This document shows positions 1 through 6,813 of a stretch of DNA of 12,367 bases, in pieces. Source of the stretch: DATEVL01 sp035281845. GTDB lineage: Bacteria > Chloroflexota > Anaerolineae > Anaerolineales > E44-bin32. The notes under the pieces were generated by a model. That model saw nothing but the letters and a program-made list of their open reading frames with translations, was not told where the DNA came from and ran no database searches. The stretch is from positions 1 to 12,367 of the forward strand of contig DATEVL010000141.1 of the NCBI GenBank assembly GCA_035281845.1. Reading direction: 5' to 3'. The stretch's first letter is position 1. Every line of letters starts with the position of its first letter. The position numbers and the translations under genes are program-made.

Positions 1-27
1 GGGGTCGCGCGAACGGCGGGCCGCCAG

Positions 28-55
28 TTGACACGAGGCGCGAATGACTTACACT
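28..55 (+). promoter_or_regulatory. Sigma-70-type promoter for the small TM protein
   Basis: A perfect -35 hexamer TTGACA (28-33) is followed after 16 bp by TACACT (50-55), a good -10. The predicted start of transcription is near 62, about 25 nt before the ATG at 87. This is the best consensus promoter in the window. The same -10 hexamer TACACT occurs upstream of the acylase gene on the other strand. Confidence 0.7.
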
Positions 56-86
56 GTTGGCCTGGAGCAGGGCGGAGGAGTCGAGG

Positions 87-302
87 ATGTTCGACAATCT
101 GCGTGACCTCTCCGAAGTGCAGCCGCCAGCCAAGGAGGCCGTCAGCCTCCCGGCTGAGGATTACGAGATTCCCGGGGGCGGGCGAATCCTAGGAATGACG
201 CCAGGCCAGCGTCTTGTCATCTCCATCTTGCTCTTCTTCGCGGTGCTGCTGATCGGCACGATGTGCCTGTTGGTGACGCAGCGCGTGATCTTGATCCTGT
301 AG
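87..302 (+). CDS. Small single-TM membrane protein, function unknown
   Basis: A 71-residue protein. I chose the ATG at 87 because GGAGGAG (74-80) lies 6 nt upstream of it and a consensus promoter precedes it; the longer reading from a TTG at 57 would begin almost at the predicted transcription start. The first half is hydrophilic (DNLRDLSEVQPPAKEAV), followed by a Gly-rich turn (PGGGRILGMTPGQR). One hydrophobic helix follows at about residues 44-62, and the tail is short (TQRVILIL). There is no signal peptide cleavage site, so it is probably an N-in single-span inner membrane protein. I recognise the LGMTPGQR-plus-helix pattern as common in short hypothetical proteins of Chloroflexota, but I know of no assigned function. 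It converges with the acylase gene and has its own promoter, so it is probably a one-gene unit unless genes left of the window belong to it. Confidence 0.7.
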   Translation: MFDNLRDLSEVQPPAKEAVSLPAEDYEIPGGGRILGMTPGQRLVISILLFFAVLLIGTMCLLVTQRVILIL

Positions 303-329
303 ATCCATTGCAGCTGGACTGGGAACAAA

Positions 330-357
330 GTAGGGGCACGGCATGCCGTGCCCCTAC
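330..357. repeat. Perfect 28-bp palindrome between convergent genes
   Basis: The half-site GTAGGGGCACGGCA is followed directly by its exact reverse complement, giving a 14-bp stem with no spacer. It sits between the stop of the small TM gene (302) and the stop of the acylase gene (383), where both transcripts must end. It therefore may act as a bidirectional terminator, although no T-tract follows on either strand. I recall closely similar GTAGGGGC...GCCCCTAC palindromes as dispersed REP-like or MITE-like elements in several bacterial phyla. That assignment is from memory and needs a genome-wide copy count. Confidence 0.75.
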
Positions 358-382
358 GGATTCCTGCAAATGGGTGAATAGA

Positions 383-2902
383 TCACGGGACGAGCCGCAA
401 GCTCTCCGCCGTCTGGGCTTCGACCGCCGCCTGGGTCCATGGAAACGGAAGGTACTCCACCGCAGCCCAGGGACCCGCCATGTCGACGTAGTGCGGATCG
501 AAGGTGTGGCCGGACTGGCCCGTCGTGTGGATCGCCTTAGCGGCATCCCAGTCACTCAAGTCGAGCACCATCCTTTCGGACGGGACCCATTCCACTTGGT
601 AACCATCTTCATAGGACCACCCGGTCGCATCGACGATCGACGCTCCCCCACCGGTCGGGTAGGGGCCCCGGTTGAACAGGGCTTCGATGGGCAGGATTCC
701 CGATTCGCCGAGCGACTCGTTGCGGAAGGTTGCCCCGTGCAGGGCTCCCCACGTCCAGCGGTCCGCGTTTCGGCCGAGGCGGCTCTGCAGCTCTTCGACC
801 CCATCGGCCACGGCCAGACGCAGGATTTCATCGCGCGTCTCGATCGGGGGCGTCCGAAGATCGTCCCACCATGGGTCCCCCGGGCGATCGAGCAAACTGG
901 TCACGATGGCGAAGGCCGCCTCATCTGCGGGAAGCCAGCCCTCGGGAAGATCGTCGCCGAACGTCCGCAGGATCAGGTGCCGCCACACACCGTTGAAGAG
1001 TGCCGCCGGGGCCGACGACGTTTCGTTCCGGTAGTCCCAGCCATCGAGCAGGGCCAGCGCTGTCTCGAGTTCATTGGCCTGCGTCCGCTCGTCCTCGGTC
1101 TCACCGTCTTCGTGGAAATCCAGTCCGAGTAGGGCGGGCGTCAGCACCGGAGCGATGGGATCGAACGTATCACCTTGGATCTGCCGCATGTCCCCAGGGC
1201 TGAAGGTCTCCTGCGCCTGCAAGAGCTGGACGATTCGCGCGGCTCGATATCCCAGGTCCGGTTGGGTTGTCAACAGGTAGGGATAAGTGGCCCCTACCGT
1301 GGCGTTGTTGGCGCTGGCGATGTATCCCGAATCCGGATTGAGCGTGTGGGGCAAGGCTTCGAAGGGGATGAAACTGATCCACTCGGCTTGATCCGTCCAT
1401 CCGGGCTGCGGAAAAGAGCCGTCCCCGCTGCGCCGGATCGGCACCCGACCCGGCAGCTGATATCCGATGTTGCCATCGACATCGGCGTAGACGAAGTTCT
1501 GCGCCGGGACGCTCCAATCCTGCAGGGCCGCCCTGAACTCCTCGAAGTCTTGTGCTCGGTCCAGCGACCACAGGGCGCGATAGATCGTGGACGGCTCGAG
1601 CGCTGTCCACTGAAGGCTGACCGCCATGGGGGCCCCTTGATCGATCGCCGTGCTCTCCGCCAGGGAGCCCAACTCTTCATCCGCGTCCGAGACGACGGGG
1701 CCATGTCGTGTATGGCGAACTTGGATCGTGACCGGGAGCCCCCCGGCGACCTGGATGATCTCGTCCTGCACCTCCATATCGACCCACTCGCCGTTCACTT
1801 CGTACTGGTCCGGGTTGTCGGGGTTGACGCGTTCCAAGTAGAGATCCTGCACATCCGGGTTGTTGTTGGTGATGCCCCAGGCGATTCGATCGTTGTGCCC
1901 GATGACCACACCCGGCACGCCGGCGAACGAGAAGCCGGCGACGTTGAAGCGGCAGGCGTCGGATACGGTCTCGCAGTGCAGCGCGTTCTCGTACCAGATG
2001 GATGGCATGCGAATGCCCAGGTGAGTGTCGTTGGCCAGGATGGGCGAGCCGGTGGTCGAACGCGATCCAGCGATCACCCAGTTGTTGGAGCCGAGTCCTG
2101 CCGCTCCCCCACCGGTCAGCCGATGTAGAGCATCGACGCGCGCCTCGACTCGCAGAAGAGCGTTGCGGGAGGCGACGATCTCGGTGGAAAGGACAGGCGC
2201 GGCCGGGGCGGCGGAGACGAGGGAGAAGTCCGGCAGGATCACCGGGTTCTCGGCGGGGTAAAGGGGATAGAGGTCCGCCAGACGATCGGCCCCGAGTTGA
2301 GGCAGAAGCACGGCCTGACGGAGTTCGCTCTCCATGTTTCCACCGAGATCCCAGGCCATGGCCTTCCCCCAGGTGAACGAGTGGACCGGAAGCCACGGTT
2401 CCGGCTCGTAGGCCGAATTCATCACGCCGAGGATGGCGTACTCGAACGACAGTTGACTCCCTTTGTGGCCGTCCAGGTAGGCGTTCACCCCATCGGCGTA
2501 GGCTTGAAGAATCTGGCGGGAGTCGTCATCGGCGCTTTGCCACTCCTCCTCGGCGATACGACCCCACCCCAAGGTTCGAATGAAGGCGTCCGTCTCCACC
2601 TGGCTTTCGCCGAACATCTCGGCCAGCCTCCCGGCTCCGATGTGCCGCCGGAAGTCCATCTGCCAGAAGCGGTCCTGGGCGTGGACGTACCCCTGTGCCA
2701 TGAACAGATCGTGTTCATCCTGGGCGTAGATATGGGGGATTCCCGATGCGTCCCGAAGGACGTCGACGGCGGAGTGCAGCCCGGGCAGGTTGACCTCCCC
2801 CGAGGTCTGGGGAAATGAGCGGCGGATCAGAAGGGCTAATCCGCCGGCCAGAATGAGAACCACCAGGAACAAGATCAGACCGATGGTCAGGATTCCTCTC
2901 AT
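383..2902 (-). CDS. Penicillin acylase family protein (S45 Ntn-hydrolase), membrane-anchored
   Basis: An 839-residue member of the penicillin amidase/acyl-homoserine-lactone acylase family. Residues 4-26 form a hydrophobic N-terminal anchor with no clear cleavage site, so the enzyme faces the outside while tethered. The family is made as a precursor that cleaves itself before a catalytic Ser. Here that is Ser272 in GSNNW (271-275), which would give an alpha chain up to about 245-271 and a beta chain of 568 residues, the usual size. The oxyanion-hole Asn lies in SANN (530-533), with an Arg 22 residues later at 555 (GYRAAR). Other family features are the early GIPHIYA (54-60) and RFWQMDF region (78-84), HTRHGPV (397-403), and HTTGQSGHTFDPHY near the C-terminus. 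Cys310 and Cys317 could form a disulfide. The substrate cannot be told from sequence: beta-lactam side chains, acyl-homoserine lactones and other N-acyl amides are all possible. The ATG at 2902 has only a weak ribosome site. Confidence 0.9.
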   Translation of the reverse strand: MRGILTIGLILFLVVLILAGGLALLIRRSFPQTSGEVNLPGLHSAVDVLRDASGIPHIYAQDEHDLFMAQGYVHAQDRFWQMDFRRHIGAGRLAEMFGESQVETDAFIRTLGWGRIAEEEWQSADDDSRQILQAYADGVNAYLDGHKGSQLSFEYAILGVMNSAYEPEPWLPVHSFTWGKAMAWDLGGNMESELRQAVLLPQLGADRLADLYPLYPAENPVILPDFSLVSAAPAAPVLSTEIVASRNALLRVEARVDALHRLTGGGAAGLGSNNWVIAGSRSTTGSPILANDTHLGIRMPSIWYENALHCETVSDACRFNVAGFSFAGVPGVVIGHNDRIAWGITNNNPDVQDLYLERVNPDNPDQYEVNGEWVDMEVQDEIIQVAGGLPVTIQVRHTRHGPVVSDADEELGSLAESTAIDQGAPMAVSLQWTALEPSTIYRALWSLDRAQDFEEFRAALQDWSVPAQNFVYADVDGNIGYQLPGRVPIRRSGDGSFPQPGWTDQAEWISFIPFEALPHTLNPDSGYIASANNATVGATYPYLLTTQPDLGYRAARIVQLLQAQETFSPGDMRQIQGDTFDPIAPVLTPALLGLDFHEDGETEDERTQANELETALALLDGWDYRNETSSAPAALFNGVWRHLILRTFGDDLPEGWLPADEAAFAIVTSLLDRPGDPWWDDLRTPPIETRDEILRLAVADGVEELQSRLGRNADRWTWGALHGATFRNESLGESGILPIEALFNRGPYPTGGGASIVDATGWSYEDGYQVEWVPSERMVLDLSDWDAAKAIHTTGQSGHTFDPHYVDMAGPWAAVEYLPFPWTQAAVEAQTAESLRLVP

Positions 2903-2934
2903 GGTTTCAACCCGCCACGGGAAGGATTCATCTC

Positions 2935-2963
2935 AGTGTAGCCCCCAGATACGCTGGAAGCAA
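2935..2963 (-). promoter_or_regulatory. Candidate promoter of the acylase gene
   Basis: On the - strand TTGCTT (2963-2958) is followed after 17 bp by TACACT (2940-2935), the same -10 as the promoter at 28-55. Transcription would start near 2928, about 25 nt before the ATG. The -35 matches consensus at only three positions. It stands back to back with the gyrA promoter. Confidence 0.5.
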
Positions 2964-2973
2964 TGGTCTCGCG

Positions 2974-3003
2974 TTGGCTTTCACAAGCTCCGAAGGGTAG
3001 AAT
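2974..3003 (+). promoter_or_regulatory. Candidate promoter of gyrA
   Basis: TTGGCT (2974-2979) is followed after 18 bp by TAGAAT (2998-3003). Transcription would start near 3010, just before the inverted repeat at 3015-3047, so the mRNA would begin almost directly with that hairpin. The -35 boxes of this promoter and the acylase promoter are about 10 bp apart, so the two polymerases compete for space and act on the same supercoiling domain. Confidence 0.5.
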
Positions 3004-3014
3004 CAAGGTCAGAA

Positions 3015-3047
3015 AGCTTCCCGGAAGCTTCAAGCTTCCGGGAAGCT
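3015..3047 (+). repeat. Perfect inverted repeat in the gyrA leader
   Basis: Bases 3015-3030 are the exact reverse complement of 3032-3047, giving a 15-16 bp stem and a loop of at most 3 nt (TCA). Each arm is itself nearly palindromic (AGCTTCC, one base, GGAAGCT), so the element can also be read as two tandem 15-bp dyads. It ends 10 nt before the gyrA ATG, and the only purine-rich stretch that could serve as a ribosome site, GGGAAG (3040-3045), lies in the 3' arm. No T-tract follows, so it does not look like a simple terminator. It could be a translational switch, a double operator or an RNase site; the sequence alone does not decide. Confidence 0.8.
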
Positions 3048-3057
3048 GCTGAAAGCC

Positions 3058-5532
3058 ATGGAAATCGGTCTGGTTCGCCAAGTCGATATCGACGAGCAGA
3101 TGCGCGGGGCGTATCTGGACTACGCCATGAGCGTGATCGTGGCGCGCGCCCTGCCGGACGCCCGCGACGGTCTGAAGCCGGTTCACCGCCGCATCCTGTA
3201 CGCCATGCATGACATGGGGATGCGCTCCAACGGGCCCTACCGCAAGTCGGCCCGCATCGTCGGTGAAGTGCTCGGCAAGTACCACCCTCACGGTGACGCG
3301 GCCGTTTACGACTCGATGGCGCGGATGGCGCAGGACTTCGCCATGCGCTACTTGTTGATCGACGGGCAGGGCAACTTCGGCTCGATCGACGGCGACTCTC
3401 CGGCGGCGATGCGTTACACCGAGGCCCGACTGGGCCGCATGGCGGAAGAGCTCCTGGTCGACATCGAGAAGGAGACCGTCAACTTCGGCGATAACTTCGA
3501 CGGCTCGCTCAAGGAGCCGCTGATTCTGCCGTCGCGGCTGCCCAACCTGCTGCTCAACGGCTCGTCGGGCATCGCCGTCGGCATGGCTACGAATATCCCG
3601 CCGCACAACTTGGGCGAGTTGGCCGCGGCGCTGCGCCTCGTCATCGAGCGTTACGACCGCCTGGATGAGATCACGGTCGACGAGCTCATGGCGCTCATGC
3701 CCGGTCCAGACTTCCCGACCGGGGGTGTGGTGGTCGGGGTCGAGGGGATCAAGCTGGCCTACAGCACCGGCAAGGGTCGGCTGGTCGTGCGGGCTCAAGC
3801 CCAGATCGAGGAACACACCGGGGGCCGGCACCGAATCGTCATCACCGAGATCCCCTATATGGTCAACAAGACCGGGCTGATCGAGCGCATCGCCGAGCTG
3901 GCGCGCGAAGGGCGCCTGGACGACGTGTCGGATCTGCGCGACGAGTCGGACCGGCGTGGATTGAGCCTGATCGTCGAGCTGCGCAAGGGAGCTCAGCCCC
4001 GCAAGGTGTTGAATCAGCTCTTCAAATACACACCCCTCCAGACCTCCTTCGGCATTCAACTGCTGGCACTGGTCGACGGCGAGCCCCGTCTGCTTTCGCT
4101 GAAGCGCGCGCTGCAACTGTACGTCGAGCATCGCCGGATGGTCATCACCCGCCGCTCGGAATTCGAGTTGGCCAAAGCGCGGGCCCGAGCGCATGTGCTC
4201 GACGGCCTGCTGATCGCCCTGACCCACCTGGACGAGGTGATCCAGACGATCCGCAAGTCCCCCGACGCCGACGTCGCCAAGGAGCGCCTGATCAAGCAGT
4301 TCGCCCTGACCGATATCCAGGCCCAGGCCATCCTCGACATGCAGTTGCGCCGGCTGGCGGCGCTCGAACGCAAGAAGATCGAAGATGAGCACAAGGAGAT
4401 CCTGAAGCAGATCGCCCACCTGGAAGACCTGCTGGCTCACCCGAAGAAGATTCTGGGTGTCATCAAGGATGACCTGGCGGACGTGGTCGAGAAGTACGGC
4501 GACGCGCGCAGGACGCGCATCTCGCCGGAGGCCCATGAGGAGCTCCGGGAAGAGGACCTGGTCGCCGACGAAGCCGTCCTGGTTAGCCTGACCGAGCGCG
4601 GTTACATCAAACGGGTCGCCGCCGAAACCTATCGGCGGCAAGGGCGGGGTGGGCGGGGCGTCACCGGGCATTCGACCCGCGGCGAGGATGAGCTGGTGAT
4701 GCTCTTCCCGGCGCGTTCGCTGCACACGGTCTTGTTCTTTTCCGACCGCGGCAAGGTGTATTCAGAGAAGGCCTATCAGATCCCCGATTCCGATCGCACC
4801 GGCCGCGGCGTGCTGATGGCCGGTATCCTGGCGCTGGCCTCCGACGAGACGATCACGGCGGCGGTCGCCGTCCCCGATTTCTCGGCCGCCAATTTCTGCA
4901 CCATGGTCACCCGCAACGGCAAGATCAAGCGCGTGGCGCTGCCCGAATTCGCCGCGGTCCGACCGTCCGGGCTGATCGCCATCTCGCTGGAGAAGGGCGA
5001 TGTCCTGGGTTGGGTGCGCCTGACGACCGGCAAAGACGAGCTGATCTTGGTGACGGAAAAGGGCCAGTCGCTGCGCTTCCATGAGAAGCTGGTGCGCCCG
5101 ATGGGACGGCCGGCGGCCGGCGTGCGCGCCATCCGGCTGCAGAAGGGCGACCGCCTCACCGGCATGGACGTGATTCAGAAGAAGGGCGATCTGCTCGTCG
5201 TCACCCGTAACGGGTACGGGAAGCGCACCCCGTTGAAGGAATACACGGCGAAGGGGAGGGGGACGATGGGGGTGCTCACCCTCAGCCGAGACAAGTTCGC
5301 CGTCACCGGGCCGGTGGCGGCGGCGCGCGTCGTCAGCGACGATGACGACCTGACGATCATTTCTACCGGCGGGATCGTCCTGCGGACGAAGATGGACCAG
5401 ATCAAGCGGGCCGGTCGGCCCACCATGGGGGTGCGCATCGTCAACCTCAAGAAGGGCGACACCGTCGCCGGAGTAGCGACGATCGCCGCTTTGGATATGG
5501 TTCGAGCCGGTATCGAGGAAAAGGCCGACTAG
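3058..5532 (+). CDS. gyrA: DNA gyrase subunit A
   Basis: An 824-residue GyrA, the breakage-reunion subunit of the A2B2 topoisomerase that introduces negative supercoils. The N-terminal signature GAYLDYAMSVIVARALPDAR lies at residues 17-36. The catalytic pair is Arg119-Tyr120 in AAMRYTE (E. coli Tyr122). The quinolone region reads GKYHPHGDAAVYD (73-85), with Ala81 at the E. coli Ser83 position and Asp85 at the Asp87 position. The coiled-coil arm and C-gate are at about 340-490. The C-terminal beta-pinwheel begins near 505 and contains a GyrA box QGRGGRG (528-534), which marks gyrase rather than topoisomerase IV ParC. The length fits short GyrA proteins. gyrB is not next to it; the neighbours are the acylase gene (divergent) and murI (convergent). 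The ATG gives the standard family start (MEIGLVRQVDIDEQM). The ribosome site is weak and partly inside the leader hairpin, suggesting control of translation (inference). Confidence 0.97.
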   Translation: MEIGLVRQVDIDEQMRGAYLDYAMSVIVARALPDARDGLKPVHRRILYAMHDMGMRSNGPYRKSARIVGEVLGKYHPHGDAAVYDSMARMAQDFAMRYLLIDGQGNFGSIDGDSPAAMRYTEARLGRMAEELLVDIEKETVNFGDNFDGSLKEPLILPSRLPNLLLNGSSGIAVGMATNIPPHNLGELAAALRLVIERYDRLDEITVDELMALMPGPDFPTGGVVVGVEGIKLAYSTGKGRLVVRAQAQIEEHTGGRHRIVITEIPYMVNKTGLIERIAELAREGRLDDVSDLRDESDRRGLSLIVELRKGAQPRKVLNQLFKYTPLQTSFGIQLLALVDGEPRLLSLKRALQLYVEHRRMVITRRSEFELAKARARAHVLDGLLIALTHLDEVIQTIRKSPDADVAKERLIKQFALTDIQAQAILDMQLRRLAALERKKIEDEHKEILKQIAHLEDLLAHPKKILGVIKDDLADVVEKYGDARRTRISPEAHEELREEDLVADEAVLVSLTERGYIKRVAAETYRRQGRGGRGVTGHSTRGEDELVMLFPARSLHTVLFFSDRGKVYSEKAYQIPDSDRTGRGVLMAGILALASDETITAAVAVPDFSAANFCTMVTRNGKIKRVALPEFAAVRPSGLIAISLEKGDVLGWVRLTTGKDELILVTEKGQSLRFHEKLVRPMGRPAAGVRAIRLQKGDRLTGMDVIQKKGDLLVVTRNGYGKRTPLKEYTAKGRGTMGVLTLSRDKFAVTGPVAAARVVSDDDDLTIISTGGIVLRTKMDQIKRAGRPTMGVRIVNLKKGDTVAGVATIAALDMVRAGIEEKAD

Positions 5533-5572
5533 GACTCCCGTCGTCGGCGATCGGAGCTGCCCAATCTGGAAG

Positions 5573-5620
5573 GTCGTCGTCGCCGGCGGGATTCGAACCC
5601 GCCCCTGCTGCCCCAACGAC
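5573..5620 (-). other. Orphan tRNA T-arm-like hairpin between gyrA and murI
   Basis: On the - strand the sequence GCGGG-TTCGAAT-CCCGC (5602-5586) is a textbook tRNA T-arm: 5-bp stem, 7-nt loop with TTC first. A sixth pair extends the stem. An outer 7-bp helix joins GTCGTTG (5620-5614) to CGACGAC (5579-5573) with one G-T wobble, like an acceptor stem. The D-arm and anticodon arm are absent: only 11 nt lie between the outer helix and the T-arm, and no CCA follows. It lies just beyond the murI stop, between convergent genes. It may be the 3' relic of a tRNA gene (for example from an integration site), a terminator for murI, or chance. I do not call a tRNA or tmRNA. Confidence 0.45.
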
Positions 5621-5625
5621 AGGCG

Positions 5626-6462
5626 TCAGTGTTCCGATGCTGGATCGACCCGCGTCAGCCGATTCTCGTCCCACACCGCCCTCTCCGCCGGCGCCTGCTC
5701 GCCAATCAACTTCTCGGCCATCTGGCGCAACTGTCCGGGGTCACCGCTCGTGATGAGCCGGAGTTGACCGGGCCGGCTGCGGGCGGCGGCCAAGCCGATC
5801 TCGCCGAGGACTCGCTCAACTTGTCGAGCGATCGCCGGTGTCGGGTCGATGACCCGCACCGAAGGTCCGGCGATCTCTGTGATGGTTGGGATCACGAACG
5901 GATAATGCGTACAGGCCAGGACCAGGGTGTCGGCTCCCTCCGCCAATAGTGGCGCCAGAGCCTCCCGCAGCAACCGGACGGTCTCCGAGCCGGTGAGGTC
6001 GCCGGCCTCGATGCGTTCGACCAGGCCCGGGACGGTCTGATTAATGACTCGGACCCCCTGGGCGAAGCGCTCGACCACGGACGCATACAGCTCGCCTTGA
6101 AACGTGGCCGGTGTGGCCAGGACCCCCAAGACGCGCGTCTCTGTGGTCTGAGCGGCCGGCTTGACTGCCGGCTCCATCCCGATGAACCGGACGGTTGGGA
6201 ACACCTGGCGCAAGGGCCGGAGCGCAGCGGCCGAGGCCGTGTTGCATGCGACAACGATCAGACCGGCCCCCTGGTCGAGCAGGAAGCGGGTGATGCCTTC
6301 GGAGAAAAGGCGGACCTGGTTGAGTGGGCGCGGGCCGTACGGGACGTGTACCTGGTCGGCAAAATAGATCAGGTCGTGACCGGGGAGACGGGTACGAATC
6401 TCGCGCAGGATCGACAGCCCGCCGATCCCGGAGTCGAAGATCCCAAGGGGCCGGCTAGCCAT
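5626..6462 (-). CDS. murI: Glutamate racemase
   Basis: A 278-residue cytoplasmic enzyme that converts L-glutamate to D-glutamate for peptidoglycan. The cofactor-free racemase family uses two Cys bases, both visible: Cys73 in VACNTAS (71-77) and Cys184 in LACTHYP (182-188). The N-terminal FDSGIGGLS (9-17) supplies the usual Asp10/Ser11, and PYGPR (41-45) is the substrate loop. The length is standard. The ATG at 6462 gives the expected MASRPLGIFDSGIGG start; a weak GGGGCG lies 4-5 nt upstream of it. An intrinsic terminator ends only about 20 nt before the ATG, so no normal promoter fits between terminator and gene. Transcription must come from within the repeat region or by read-through from rplS. 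Confidence 0.96.
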   Translation of the reverse strand: MASRPLGIFDSGIGGLSILREIRTRLPGHDLIYFADQVHVPYGPRPLNQVRLFSEGITRFLLDQGAGLIVVACNTASAAALRPLRQVFPTVRFIGMEPAVKPAAQTTETRVLGVLATPATFQGELYASVVERFAQGVRVINQTVPGLVERIEAGDLTGSETVRLLREALAPLLAEGADTLVLACTHYPFVIPTITEIAGPSVRVIDPTPAIARQVERVLGEIGLAAARSRPGQLRLITSGDPGQLRQMAEKLIGEQAPAERAVWDENRLTRVDPASEH

Positions 6463-6480
6463 GCGGCGCCCCGCATGCGG

Positions 6481-6516
6481 TTGAAAGCAAAAGGTGCAGC
6501 CGGCACGGCTGCACCT
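6481..6516 (-). terminator. Intrinsic terminator just upstream of murI
   Basis: An 11-bp perfect stem (6492-6502 with 6506-6516, arm AGGTGCAGCCG) with a 3-nt loop is followed on the - strand by TTTTGCTTT. This is a convincing Rho-independent terminator for transcripts coming from rplS and the repeat region. Because murI starts 20 nt later, it could also work as an attenuator for murI. Confidence 0.75.
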
Positions 6517-6539
6517 CGAACCGGAAGCGACGATTCACC

Positions 6540-6813
6540 CCGCCGCCTTCTTTGAGATGTGGAGGGCAGACCGAGACCTCCCCTCCGGGACGCGCCGCGC
6601 GATCCCTTCCGAGACGCCCCCTCCGGGGTGCGAAGCGCGACTGAACGCGGTTCCCCGCGGGATCCCCGCCGGGATGCGCCGCGCCAGGCGAAGCGCCATC
6701 ACCCCGCGGCCTTCATTGAAGCGCCGAAGGTAGGCCGCGGGTCCTCTGCGGGATGCCCCCTCCGGGGTCCCCTGCCGGATGCGAAGCGCGATGCGAAGCG
6801 CGACGAAGCGCGA
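6540..6813. repeat. Repeat- and palindrome-rich spacer between rplS and murI, no gene seen
   Basis: This spacer downstream of rplS contains no credible gene. It is a mosaic of short repeats: tandem GATGCGAAGCGC at 6778-6789 and 6790-6801, followed by a 10-bp partial copy at 6802-6811; more GCGAAGCGC-type copies near 6630 and 6691; and small palindromes of the CCCCTCCGGGG type at 6580-6590 (partial), 6616-6630 and 6755-6768. Read on the - strand, two blocks share AAGGCSGCGGGGTGA followed by a degenerate GCGCTTCG (near 6715-6690 and 6550-6530). The rplS stop region itself reads GAGTGATCGCGCTTCG, so the array looks as if it grew from the end of rplS. The short reading frames across it are low-complexity Arg/Pro/Ala/Gly and are not called. 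Confidence 0.6.

Noticed and set aside
263..1132. A 289-residue + strand frame, plus a 317-residue + strand frame at 1175-2128
   Set aside because: Both lie antisense to the acylase gene, whose catalytic motifs run through this region; the translations are Arg/Gly/Pro-rich without recognisable domains.
2899..4725. A 608-residue open frame on the - strand, ending in an ATGA overlap with the acylase start
   Set aside because: It is wholly antisense to the certain gyrA gene and upstream DNA, has a composition expected from reading conserved GC-rich codons backwards, and shows no family motif. The ATGA overlap is coincidence.
5560..5680. A complete tRNA or tmRNA gene on the - strand
   Set aside because: Only the T-arm and an acceptor-like helix can be formed. 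No anticodon arm, D-arm, CCA or tag reading frame is present, and the upstream DNA codes for the end of murI.
6778..6811. CRISPR-like array
   Set aside because: The 12-bp repeats are directly tandem with no spacers, so this is a simple tandem repeat.
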